A stretch of 11,049 nt of DNA from NCBI GenBank assembly GCA_003453215.1, contig DMMB01000056.1:3293-14341 (forward strand), written 5' to 3'. This document shows positions 1-6,874 of this stretch, one piece after another (position 1 is the first letter of the stretch; the number at the start of each line of letters is the position of its first letter). Position numbers and translations under genes: made by a program. Under the pieces are notes generated by a model. It was given only the letters and a program-made list of their open reading frames with translations, searched no databases and was not told where the DNA came from. This DNA is from Oscillospiraceae bacterium (lineage in GTDB: Bacteria > Bacillota > Clostridia > Oscillospirales > Ruminococcaceae).

Positions 1-320
1 ATCTCAGCAGCGTCGCCGCGGCGGGGGCCAATCTTTACGATGCGGGTATAGCCGCCGTTACGGTCGGCATACTTGGGCGCGATCTCATCCATAACCTTCT
101 TCGCGACGGTTTCCTTGGTGATGTAGGAATAAACCTGACGCTTGGAGTGAAGGTCATCTGCCTTGGCAATGGTGATCATTTTCTCCGCCATTGCACGCAC
201 TTCCTTAGCGCGGGTTACGGTTGTTTCAATCTTACCGTTCTCCAGCAGGAAGGTAACCATGGCACGGAGCATCGCTTTTCTATGGTCAGTGGTTCTACCC
301 AGTTTTCTGGCACCTGGCAT
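1..320 (-). CDS. rplQ: 50S ribosomal protein L17, N-terminal part (3' end outside window)
   Basis: L17 is a large-subunit protein near the exit tunnel. The ATG at 320 opens 106 complete codons up to the window edge without a stop. The translation starts MPGARKLGRTTDHRKAMLRA, followed by MVTFLLENGKIETTVTRAKE and VRAMAEKMITIAKADD; these are the conserved N-terminal blocks of L17 (RKLGRTSxHR, ENGKIxTTxxRAKE). It then continues through KETVAKKVMDEIAPKYADR to TRIVKIGPRRGDAAE. The family is about 112-130 residues in Firmicutes, so only a short C-terminal piece is missing. The Shine-Dalgarno AAGGAG lies in the 19 bases after rpoA. It is the usual last gene of the alpha part. Confidence 0.97.
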   Translation of the reverse strand, partial: MPGARKLGRTTDHRKAMLRAMVTFLLENGKIETTVTRAKEVRAMAEKMITIAKADDLHSKRQVYSYITKETVAKKVMDEIAPKYADRNGGYTRIVKIGPRRGDAAE

Positions 321-339
321 TTATATCACTCCTTACCTT

Positions 340-1296
340 TTATTCGTCGTCGCTGTGCAGGTTAAAGCCCAGAGCCTCCAATTTGCTCATGACTTCCTCC
401 AGCGACTTTTTGCCGAGATTGCGAACCTTCATCATCTCTTCGGGCGATTTGTTAATCAGATCGCCCACCGAGTTGACTCCGGCACGCTTCAGACAGTTGA
501 AAGCGCGAACAGAAAGGTCAAGCTCTTCAATGGTCATCTCAAGAACCTTATCCTTACCGGATTCTTCCTTCTTTTCCATGATCTCGGTGGCATTCACTTC
601 GTCACTCAGCTCTACAAAGTGATTGAGTTGTCTATTGAGGATCTTGGCAGCCAAGCTAACGGCCTCTTTGGCGGAAATGGTCCCATCGGTCCATACCTCC
701 AGGGTCAGCTTGTCATAGTCGGTTATCTGTTCTACACGGGTATTTTCTACCGAGTAATTCACTTTCAAAACCGGTGTATAGATACTATCGGTAAAGATGG
801 TACCCACCGGGGCCGCACCGTTGTTCAGCTGCTTGTTGCGGTCGGCGCTTACATAGCCCTGGCCCTTTTGCAGAACCAGTTCCATATTCAGCTTGGCGCC
901 TTCGGCCAGCGTTGCAATGTGCATTGTCGGGTCCAGGATCTCCACTTCACTGCTGCCGGTGATGCAGCCTGCCGTCACTTCGCATTCGCCTTCGGCGGCA
1001 ATGTGTACCGTTACAGGCTCCTCACCATGGAGCTTGGCAATGAGTCCCTTGATGTTCAGGATGATCTCTACTACATCTTCCTTTACACCGGGGATGGTGG
1101 AAAATTCGTGCTGGACACCGTCGATCTTAATGGAAGAAACGGCCACGCCGGGAAGCGAGGAGAGCAGAACCCTGCGAAGACTGTTCCCCAGGGTAATGCC
1201 AAAGCCACGGTCCAGCGGCTCAGCAATAAATTTGCCATAGCTGCCATCGGGACGAAGCTCTGCTGTTTCGATCTTAGGCTCGATAATTTTGACCAT
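340..1296 (-). CDS. rpoA: DNA-directed RNA polymerase subunit alpha
   Basis: The alpha subunit dimerises to start RNA polymerase assembly, and its C-terminal domain binds UP elements and activators. The 318-residue product has the N-terminal assembly domain to about residue 230, with FIAEPLDRGFGITLGNSLRR and VLLSSLPGVAVSSIKIDGVQ near the start. A linker with EKKEESGKDK joins it to the C-terminal domain (about 255-312), where LDLSVRAFNCLKRAGVNSVG and RNLGKKSLEEV carry the DNA-contact residues, including an arginine at about 264 equivalent to Arg265 of E. coli. Length is typical (314-330). The ATG at 1296 follows GGAGG by seven bases. It lies 19 bases from rplQ. Confidence 0.98.
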   Translation of the reverse strand: MVKIIEPKIETAELRPDGSYGKFIAEPLDRGFGITLGNSLRRVLLSSLPGVAVSSIKIDGVQHEFSTIPGVKEDVVEIILNIKGLIAKLHGEEPVTVHIAAEGECEVTAGCITGSSEVEILDPTMHIATLAEGAKLNMELVLQKGQGYVSADRNKQLNNGAAPVGTIFTDSIYTPVLKVNYSVENTRVEQITDYDKLTLEVWTDGTISAKEAVSLAAKILNRQLNHFVELSDEVNATEIMEKKEESGKDKVLEMTIEELDLSVRAFNCLKRAGVNSVGDLINKSPEEMMKVRNLGKKSLEEVMSKLEALGFNLHSDDE

Positions 1297-1365
1297 TCAT
1301 TTCCCTCCTTAAATCAGCTTTTAGCGTACTGTACCTTCCCTAACTGACATTCGTCGGGTCAAGCA
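1297..1365 (-). promoter_or_regulatory. rpsD-rpoA spacer with possible bulged hairpin
   Basis: This 69-base spacer can fold on the transcribed strand: TCAGTTAG (1347-1340) pairs with CTAA (1324-1321) and CTGA (1317-1314), leaving a three-base bulge on the 3' side and a loop of 15 bases. The rpoA site AAGGAGGG follows at once. A TTGACC hexamer near the rpsD stop has no TATAAT-like partner at 16-18 bases. An out-of-frame ATG four bases ahead of the rpoA start is too near the Shine-Dalgarno to be used well. A regulatory role is only a possibility. Confidence 0.25.
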
Positions 1366-1992
1366 TTATTTGCTGTAGAACTCAACGATCTGCTGCTCTT
1401 CGATGTCCATGTCAACGTCCTCGCGGGCGGGCAGACGGACAACCTTAGCGGTCAGCTGGTTCTTGTCAGCATCCAGCCACTGGGGAACAGGACGGGAAGC
1501 GTTCGCCTCGGTAACAAGCTTGATCTTATCGGAGTTGCGGCTGCCTTCGGCTACGGAGACAACATCGCCGGCCTTTACCAGAATGGAAGGAATGTTGGCC
1601 TTCTTGCCATTCAGGGTGTAGTGGCCATGACGGACCAGCTGGCGGGCTTCCTTACGGGAAGCGGCAAAGCCCAGACGATAAACCACGTTATCCAGTCTGC
1701 GCTCCAGAATGCTCAGCAGGTTTTCACCGGTCTTGCCGGGCATACGCTCTGCCATGTCAAAATACTTCAGCATCTGGTTTTCCATTACGCCATAGTAACG
1801 ACGGGCGGTCTGCTTGGCGCGCAGCTGCGTGCCGTATTCAGAAACCTTCTTGCGAGACTTGCCATGCTGGCCGGGAACCGACTGTCTGCGGCCTACAGCG
1901 CACTTGTCGGAGTAGCATCTGTCACCCTTCAGGAACAGCTTTTTGCCCTCACGACGGCAAAGTCTGCATACAGGACCTGTATATCTTGCCAT
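1366..1992 (-). CDS. rpsD: 30S ribosomal protein S4, zinc-cysteine form
   Basis: S4 is a primary assembly protein that binds the 5' domain of 16S rRNA and works with S5 and S3 at the mRNA entry. The 208-residue product has an N-terminal four-cysteine site at Cys9, Cys12, Cys26 and Cys31, the same positions as the zinc-binding Thermus S4; B. subtilis S4 lacks it. The S4 RNA-binding fold lies at about residues 97-160 (ERRLDNVVYRLGFAASRKEA, RQLVRHGHYTLNGKK). The ATG at 1992 has AGGAGG upstream. In B. subtilis rpsD is a separate unit; here it stands between rpsK and rpoA, as in many Clostridia and in proteobacteria. The 69-base spacer to rpoA is the second longest in the window. Confidence 0.97.
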   Translation of the reverse strand: MARYTGPVCRLCRREGKKLFLKGDRCYSDKCAVGRRQSVPGQHGKSRKKVSEYGTQLRAKQTARRYYGVMENQMLKYFDMAERMPGKTGENLLSILERRLDNVVYRLGFAASRKEARQLVRHGHYTLNGKKANIPSILVKAGDVVSVAEGSRNSDKIKLVTEANASRPVPQWLDADKNQLTAKVVRLPAREDVDMDIEEQQIVEFYSK

Positions 1993-2007
1993 CTTTTTTT
2001 CCTCCTA

Positions 2008-2409
2008 TTATACGCGTCTTCTCTTGGGCGGACGGCAGCCATTGTGGGGAATGGGGGTGACGTCCTTGATCATGGTAACCTCCAGACCAGCAGCCTGCAG
2101 CGCGCGGATCGCGGCTTCACGGCCTTGGCCGGGGCCCTTTACATATACTTCTACGCTCTTCAGGCCATGCTCCATAGCAGCCTTGGCAGCTACTTCCGCA
2201 GCGGTCTGGGCAGCAAAGGGAGTGGACTTACGGGAGCCGCGGAAACCGAGTCCGCCGGCAGAAGCCCAGGACAGTGCATTGCCCTGCGTATCGGTCAGAG
2301 TGACGATGGTATTATTGAAGCTGGACTGGATATGGGCGGCGCCGCGCTCGATGTTCTTCTTCTCACGGCGACGACGGATCACAGCCTTTTTTGCTACCTG
2401 TTTAGCCAT
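2008..2409 (-). CDS. rpsK: 30S ribosomal protein S11
   Basis: S11 lies on the platform of the 30S subunit next to the mRNA exit and the Shine-Dalgarno helix. The 133-residue product has IERGAAHIQSSFNNTIVTLTD, the conserved WASAGGLGFRGSRKSTPFAAQ region in parts (SAGGLGF, RKSTPFAAQ), GPGQGREAAIRAL and the C-terminal PIPHNGCRPPKRRRV. The Asn-Gly in PHNG is the position known to form isoaspartate in E. coli S11. The N terminus is lysine- and arginine-rich, as usual. The ATG at 2409 follows AAGGAGGG. Spacers on both sides are 15 bases. Confidence 0.97.
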   Translation of the reverse strand: MAKQVAKKAVIRRRREKKNIERGAAHIQSSFNNTIVTLTDTQGNALSWASAGGLGFRGSRKSTPFAAQTAAEVAAKAAMEHGLKSVEVYVKGPGQGREAAIRALQAAGLEVTMIKDVTPIPHNGCRPPKRRRV

Positions 2410-2424
2410 ATTCGATTTCCCTCC

Positions 2425-2793
<369 letters not shown>

Positions 2794-2821
2794 TCTTTAG
2801 TACACCTCCGTTTCGTTACTC

Positions 2822-2935
2822 TTAGCCCTGACGCTGCTTATGCTTGGGATTATCGCAGATGACCATGATGCGGCCTTTCCGCTTAATAATCTTGCACTTT
2901 TCGCACATCGGCTTTACAGAAGGTCTTACTTTCAT
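2822..2935 (-). CDS. rpmJ: 50S ribosomal protein L36, zinc form
   Basis: L36 is the smallest ribosomal protein; it binds 23S rRNA in the large subunit and stabilises it late in assembly. The minus strand from ATG at 2935 encodes 37 residues: MKVRPSVKPMCEKCKII, then KRKGRIMVICDNPKHKQRQG and TAA. Cys11, Cys14, Cys27 and His32 form the expected zinc site, so this is the zinc-dependent paralogue. Length is exactly that of the family. A perfect AAAGGAGGT Shine-Dalgarno precedes it. It is followed by rpsM after 28 bases, as in other Firmicutes. It is too short for most simple ORF cutoffs. Confidence 0.97.
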   Translation of the reverse strand: MKVRPSVKPMCEKCKIIKRKGRIMVICDNPKHKQRQG

Positions 2936-2989
2936 GATATTTACCTCCTTTGTTCTGCACAATTTATCGTTGTGCCGCTTGCTTTTTAC
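2936..2989 (-). promoter_or_regulatory. infA-rpmJ spacer with inverted repeat
   Basis: This 54-base spacer holds a perfect six-pair inverted repeat, GCACAA-CGATAAA-TTGTGC on the transcribed strand (2975-2957), followed by the perfect Shine-Dalgarno AAAGGAGGT of rpmJ. There is no T-run after the stem, so it is not a terminator. It could be an RNA processing or translational-control element, or chance. Confidence 0.3.
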
Positions 2990-3208
2990 TTACTTGGAGC
3001 GCCAGGTAATGCGCCCCTTGGTGAGATCGTAGGGGGAAATTTCCACAGTTACCTTATCGCCGGGCAGGATGCGGATGTAATTCATGCGCAGCTTGCCGGA
3101 GATGTGCGCCAGGATAACGTGCCCGCTGGGCAGCCGCACCTGGAACTGGGCATTGGGCAGTGCTTCTACTACCTCGCCCTCGATCTCGATGACGTCTTGT
3201 TTGGACAT
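2990..3208 (-). CDS. infA: Translation initiation factor IF-1
   Basis: IF-1 is an OB-fold protein that occupies the A site of the 30S subunit during initiation and aids IF-2 and IF-3. The 72-residue product has exactly the family length: MSKQDVIEIEGEVVEALPNA, then the OB-fold blocks FQVRLPSGHVILAHISGKLR and MNYIRILPGDKVTVEISPYD, then LTKGRITWR. The ATG at 3208 follows GGGAGGT, which directly follows the TAA stop of the KOW gene. It lies 54 bases from rpmJ, a longer spacer that contains a small hairpin. Confidence 0.98.
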   Translation of the reverse strand: MSKQDVIEIEGEVVEALPNAQFQVRLPSGHVILAHISGKLRMNYIRILPGDKVTVEISPYDLTKGRITWRSK

Positions 3209-3225
3209 GTGAGCGTTTACCTCCC

Positions 3226-3486
3226 TTATCTGGATGATTTGTCGTGGTACCTATGGGCCGCCTCTGCCAGTGCACGTCGCAGCCGACCATCCGCAGCATA
3301 TTGCTGCGGATCCAGCCGCAGGGCCGTTTCCTGCACGTGGCGGGGGTTCTTGCTTTTGGGGTGCTGCAGCCGTCGTGTCCGGCCATCGGCCAGCAGGCAT
3401 TCCTTTTCGGTGCTTTCCAGCACCACAAAGAGCCTTCCGGCATCGCGTCCGGCGGTGGCCAGCACCACACTTCCTTTCTCCGGCAT
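3226..3486 (-). CDS. KOW-domain RNA-binding protein (L14e/L6e/L27e-like), function unknown
   Basis: The 86-residue product begins with a KOW-type domain (residues 3-45): GSVVLATAGRDAGRLFVVLES, then CLLADGRTRRLQHPKSKNPRH. This resembles the small archaeal and eukaryotic L14e/L6e/L27e ribosomal-protein family, members of which occur in Firmicutes between map and infA (ybzG in B. subtilis, from memory). The C-terminal tail (about 55-86) is rich in Arg, Ala and His and looks helical or disordered. The ATG at 3486 has GGGAGGG upstream, 17 bases after map. It uses Arg codons CGG, CGA, AGG and AGA freely, while the ribosomal genes around it use mostly CGT and CGC, so it looks less adapted to high expression. 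RNA or ribosome binding is likely; the exact role is not known to me. Confidence 0.85.
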   Translation of the reverse strand: MPEKGSVVLATAGRDAGRLFVVLESTEKECLLADGRTRRLQHPKSKNPRHVQETALRLDPQQYAADGRLRRALAEAAHRYHDKSSR

Positions 3487-3503
3487 TCCCGTTGCCCTCC
3501 CGT

Positions 3504-4253
3504 TTACAGCTTGGTCAGTATCACCGGGCCGTTATCGGTTATGGCAATGGTATGCTCAAAGTGGGCGCAGGGACTGCCGCTTTCTGTCACGACGGTCCAG
3601 TCATTTTCCAGGGTATATACCCCTTCGCCCTTCAGGTTAATCATAGGTTCTATGGCAATCGTCATGCCGGGCATCAGCCGCACGCCGCGTCCGGGGTGGC
3701 CGTAGTTCGGCACTTCCGGGTCTTCGTGCATCTTACGCCCTACGCCGTGGCCCACATATTCGCGCACCACGCCGTAGCCATAGCTTTCGGCATAGGTCTG
3801 TACCGCCGAGCCAATATCGCCCAGGCGGTTGCCCTTCAGTGCCGCCGCAATTCCGCGTTTCAGGCACTCCTGGGTGACCTCCAGCAGTTGTTTGGTTTCG
3901 GGGGCAATTTCGCCCACGCCTACGGTATAGGCGGAATCGCCATGATATCCGCCGATGCAGGCGCCTACATCAATGCTCACGATGTCGCCTTCCTTAATGA
4001 CGTGCTTTTTATCCGGGATCCCGTGGATCAGCTCTTCATTGACGCTGATACACGCCGCTGCCGGAAAACCATACAGTCCCAGAAAGGAAGGGGTTGCTCC
4101 ATGGGAGGTAATCGTCTCATGTACCACACGGTTGATCTCCCAGGTGGTGGTGCCCGGTTTACAGGCATGCACCCCGGCCCACAGAGCTTCTGCAGTGATC
4201 TTGCCGGCTTCTTTCATCAGGGCCAGCTCTTTGGAATTCTTCAGTACGATCAC
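3504..4253 (-). CDS. map: Methionine aminopeptidase, type I
   Basis: This enzyme removes the initiator methionine from new proteins at the ribosome exit, after deformylation. The 249-residue product has the five metal ligands in the expected order: Asp95 (SIDVG), Asp106 (GDSAYT), His169 (VGHGVG), Glu202 (IEP) and Glu233 (FEHT), plus the substrate-binding His78 (HGIP). There is no N-terminal zinc-finger extension, so it is the short type Ia form. The start is GTG at 4253, eight bases after GGAGGG inside the end of adk, leaving a gap of four bases. There is no ATG before Met13, which lies within the conserved N-terminal helix. Its place between adk and the KOW gene is the Firmicute pattern. Confidence 0.97.
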   Translation of the reverse strand: MIVLKNSKELALMKEAGKITAEALWAGVHACKPGTTTWEINRVVHETITSHGATPSFLGLYGFPAAACISVNEELIHGIPDKKHVIKEGDIVSIDVGACIGGYHGDSAYTVGVGEIAPETKQLLEVTQECLKRGIAAALKGNRLGDIGSAVQTYAESYGYGVVREYVGHGVGRKMHEDPEVPNYGHPGRGVRLMPGMTIAIEPMINLKGEGVYTLENDWTVVTESGSPCAHFEHTIAITDNGPVILTKL

Positions 4254-4257
4254 AGCT

Positions 4258-4893
4258 TCATCCCTCCAGTGCTTTCAGGATCTGCGCCGTCGCGTCGCCA
4301 ATGCTCGCCGTTCCGTCTATCTCGGAAAGAACCCCGCGCTGCCGGTAGAAATCCACCACCGGGTCGGTCAGTTCATGATAGATTTTCAGGCGCTCACGCA
4401 CCGTTTCGGGCTGGTCATCTTTGCGTGCTTCCAGGTGGCCGCCGCACTTATCGCATACACCCTCCACAGCAGGGGGGTTGTTCTGCAGGTGGAAGCTGGC
4501 GCCGCACTGGTCGCACATCACACGTCCTTGTACCCGTTCTACCAGTACTTCATCGGGTACTACAATCAGCAGGGCTTTGTTCACCTTTACCCCCATTCCC
4601 ACCAGCGCCTCGGCCTGGGCCAGGTTGCGGGGGAAGCCATCCAGAATAAATCCGTTGGCGCAATCGGGGGAGGAAACGCGGTCCCGAATGATTTCGGTTA
4701 CAATCTCATCCGGTACAAACTGTCCGCAGTCCATCAGGTGTTTTACCTGCTCTCCCAGCTCGGAGCCGCTGCGGATAACATCCCGCAGCGCGTCTCCGGT
4801 GGAGATCTTTTTAATCCCGTAGCGGCGGCTCAAAATATCGGTCTGAGTTCCTTTGCCGGCTCCGGGAGGGCCAAACATAATCAATTTCATCAT
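4258..4893 (-). CDS. adk: Adenylate kinase, zinc-LID form
   Basis: Adenylate kinase converts ATP and AMP to two ADP in the cytoplasm. The P-loop GPPGAGKGT is at residues 8-16, the AMP-binding ISTGD at 30-34, and FILDGFPRN at 82-90. The LID domain carries a Cys-X2-Cys-X16-Cys-X2-Cys site (127, 130, 147, 150), the structural zinc form common in Gram-positive bacteria. At 211 residues it is the usual long-type length (about 214-217). Two ATGs stand in a row (4893 and 4890); AGAGGA is ten bases before the first, which I chose, but the second is possible. It follows secY by 23 bases and its tail contains the map Shine-Dalgarno. Confidence 0.97.
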   Translation of the reverse strand: MMKLIMFGPPGAGKGTQTDILSRRYGIKKISTGDALRDVIRSGSELGEQVKHLMDCGQFVPDEIVTEIIRDRVSSPDCANGFILDGFPRNLAQAEALVGMGVKVNKALLIVVPDEVLVERVQGRVMCDQCGASFHLQNNPPAVEGVCDKCGGHLEARKDDQPETVRERLKIYHELTDPVVDFYRQRGVLSEIDGTASIGDATAQILKALEG

Positions 4894-4916
4894 GATTCTG
4901 TTTCCTCTTATCAGGC

Positions 4917-6221
4917 TTATTCCAGGAAGCCCTTATAGTGGCGCATCATCATCTGGGATTCCAGACTGCGGGCCGTATCCAGTGCTACGCCTACCACGAT
5001 GATGATCGAAGTACCGCCCATGGAAATATTCATCTTTGCTACCGCACCCAGAATAATGGGCAGGATGGCGATGACGGCCAGCATCAGCGCGCCGGTCAAG
5101 GTCGTCTTGGAAATGATACGGCTGATGAAATCAGAGGTAGGCTTTCCGGGACGGATGCCGGGAATGGCGCCGTTATTCTTGCGAATATTATTGGCCATTT
5201 CAATGGGGTTGTACTGAATCGCAATATAGAAGTAGTTGAACAGGATAATGAGTACAAAGTACAGGATCGCGTACCATACGCTATTGGTAGAGAACACATT
5301 GGAGATGAACTTCGCAAAGCCACCCTCTGCGTTGGGATCTACAAAGCCAACAATGGTACCGGGGATCGCCAGGAAAGTGGAAGCGAAGATGATGGGCAGA
5401 ACGCCGCTCATGTTTACCTTAATGGGCATATAGGTGTTCTGGCCGCCATACTGTTTCCGGCCCACAATCCGCTTGGCATACTGTACCGGGATACGACGCT
5501 CGGCGCCGTTCATCAGCACGATGAATGCGATCATCGCAATGAAGAGGATCACAACCAGCGGTACCCATACATAGTACTGGGGATAGAACTCGCCCAGCTT
5601 GATATAGGTAATGAGGCGGCTGATGAGGGAGGGGATCCGCGCCACGATGCCTGCAAACAGGATAAGGGAAATACCGTTGCCGATACCCTTTTCATCGATA
5701 CGCTCGCCCAGCCATACAACCAGCATGGCGCCTGCACTGAAAGCCAGTACAATCGCAATGCCGCTGATCCAACCGGCTGCACCGGTGGTGTACTTCACCG
5801 CCTTGAACTGGCTGCTGCGCAGCAGGGTATAGTAAGCATACGCCTGCAAGATCGCCAGAGCAATGGTGGAGTAACGGGTGATCTTTTTAATCTTCTTCTG
5901 TCCTTCAGGGCCTTCCTTCGCCATGCGCTCCAGGGAGGGAATAGCGACGGTAAGCAGCTGAATAACGATGGATGCTGTAATATAGGGTGATACGCCCAGA
6001 GCAAAGAGGGTCGCCTCAGCAAAGGCGCCACCGGTCAGCAGGTTCAGGTAACCCAGCAGGTTCCCCTGGGTGCTGTCCAGCATCTCCTGCAGTCGGCTGG
6101 GATCCAGAAACGGTACGGGGATGGCACAGCCAAGCCGCACGATTACCAGAATCAGCAGGGTAAACAGGAGCTTCTTACGGAGATCCTCAATTTTCCATGC
6201 GTTCCGTAACGTCTGGAACAT
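4917..6221 (-). CDS. secY: Protein translocase subunit SecY
   Basis: SecY is the channel subunit of the SecYEG translocon in the cytoplasmic membrane, through which preproteins are exported or inserted. The 434-residue product is full length with ten expected membrane helices; helix 1 is at about 19-38 and helix 2 at about 73-95. The SecY signature GERIDEKGIGNGIS lies at 172-185, the basic cytoplasmic loop AERRIPVQYAKR at 240-251, and the loop PGIRPGKPT near 354-362, where SecA and the ribosome dock. The C terminus MMMRHYKGFLE is typical. The start ATG at 6221 overlaps the rplO stop; GAGG lies seven bases upstream inside rplO. Location between rplO and adk is normal for Firmicutes. Confidence 0.98.
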   Translation of the reverse strand: MFQTLRNAWKIEDLRKKLLFTLLILVIVRLGCAIPVPFLDPSRLQEMLDSTQGNLLGYLNLLTGGAFAEATLFALGVSPYITASIVIQLLTVAIPSLERMAKEGPEGQKKIKKITRYSTIALAILQAYAYYTLLRSSQFKAVKYTTGAAGWISGIAIVLAFSAGAMLVVWLGERIDEKGIGNGISLILFAGIVARIPSLISRLITYIKLGEFYPQYYVWVPLVVILFIAMIAFIVLMNGAERRIPVQYAKRIVGRKQYGGQNTYMPIKVNMSGVLPIIFASTFLAIPGTIVGFVDPNAEGGFAKFISNVFSTNSVWYAILYFVLIILFNYFYIAIQYNPIEMANNIRKNNGAIPGIRPGKPTSDFISRIISKTTLTGALMLAVIAILPIILGAVAKMNISMGGTSIIIVVGVALDTARSLESQMMMRHYKGFLE

Positions 6222-6661
6222 TATACCACCTCTGCCTTTCCGCCGGCTGCCTCAATTTTGCTCTTAGCACCTTCGGAGAAAGCGGCTGCTTTAACGGTAA
6301 GCTTCTTGGTCACCTCGCCACGGCCCAGGAACTTCACGCCATCGTAGGTCTTCTTTACAATGCCTGCATCCTGCAGAGCCTTGGTATCTACTACAGCGCC
6401 GTCCTCAAAGCGGGCGAGAACCTCTACGTTTACGCTGGCATACTTGGTGGCAAAGATGTTCTTAAAGCCGCGCTTAGGAATACGTCTCTGCAGGGGCATC
6501 TGGCCGCCCTCAAAGCCGGGGCGAACACCGCCGCCGGAACGGGCATTCTGGCCCTTGTGGCCCTTACCGGCAGTTTTGCCGTTACCGGAACCAGCGCCGC
6601 GGCCTACACGGTAGCCCTTATGGGTGCTGCCGGCAGCCGGAGAAAGCTCATTCAGTTTCAT
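6221..6661 (-). CDS. rplO: 50S ribosomal protein L15
   Basis: L15 is a late-assembly large-subunit protein whose long, glycine-rich N-terminal extension reaches into 23S rRNA. The 146-residue product shows this: MKLNELSPAAGSTHKGYRVG, then a Gly/Lys/Arg-rich run (GRGAGSGNGKTAGKGHKGQ, ARSGGGVRPGFEGGQMPL, RRIPKRGFKN), followed by the globular domain with LARFEDGAVVDTKALQDAGIV and VKFLGRGEVTKKLTVKAAAFSE in blocks. Length equals that of Bacillus L15. The ATG at 6661 has AAGGAGGTG upstream. Its TAA stop overlaps the secY ATG in TAATG, so secY translation is probably coupled to it. Confidence 0.97.
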   Translation of the reverse strand: MKLNELSPAAGSTHKGYRVGRGAGSGNGKTAGKGHKGQNARSGGGVRPGFEGGQMPLQRRIPKRGFKNIFATKYASVNVEVLARFEDGAVVDTKALQDAGIVKKTYDGVKFLGRGEVTKKLTVKAAAFSEGAKSKIEAAGGKAEVV

Positions 6662-6680
6662 AATAGCTGCACCTCCTTGC

Positions 6681-6860
6681 TTATTCAGTTACCTCAATGA
6701 GGTGAGAAATGGTCTTGATCTTACCACGGGTGGCCGCGTTATCGGGCTGCTCAGTGGTCTGACCGATCTTTTTGAGGCCCAGGGAGTAAGCGGTGGCGAT
6801 CTGCTTCTCCAGCCGGCCGTTCAGGCTCTTTACCAGCTTGATCTTCAGGGTCTTTTCCAT
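6681..6860 (-). CDS. rpmD: 50S ribosomal protein L30
   Basis: L30 is a small large-subunit protein that binds 23S rRNA. Reading the minus strand from ATG at 6860 gives 59 residues starting MEKTLKIKLVKSLNGRLEKQ, with the family pattern of a beta strand followed by AYSLGLKKIGQT and then the second half NAATRGKIKTISHLIEVTE ending at TAA. The motif KLVKS(L/x)NG and the GL-x-KIGQ turn are typical of L30. Length matches the family (about 58-61). AAGGAGGT overlaps the rpsE stop 14 bases upstream. Its position between rpsE and rplO is invariant in Firmicutes. It is short enough to be missed by automated calling with a 60-residue cutoff. Confidence 0.95.
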   Translation of the reverse strand: MEKTLKIKLVKSLNGRLEKQIATAYSLGLKKIGQTTEQPDNAATRGKIKTISHLIEVTE

Positions 6861-6874
6861 GTTCGCTTACCTCC

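Noticed and set aside
163..1347. A 394-codon plus-strand open frame antisense to rpoA, and similar long ones at 1621-2862, 4938-5990 and 7357-8466
   Set aside because: All lie opposite conserved genes, have no upstream ribosome binding site that I can see, and read as shadows.
3054..3470. A 138-codon minus-strand frame over the KOW gene and infA
   Set aside because: It is out of frame with both genes, which match their families; its product is Trp/Cys/Arg-rich with no family look.
3234..4649. A 471-codon open frame on the plus strand, antisense to the KOW gene, map and adk
   Set aside because: It crosses several well-identified minus-strand genes, has no family resemblance and is low in complexity. 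It is explained by the codon choice of the sense genes, which avoid codons that read as stops on the other strand.
6220..6228. Extended -10 promoter-like TGGTATAAT at the rplO-secY junction
   Set aside because: It arises from the last codons of rplO plus the TAATG overlap. The hexamer 17 bases upstream (AGCCGG) is not a -35 box, and a transcript from here would lack the secY ribosome binding site.
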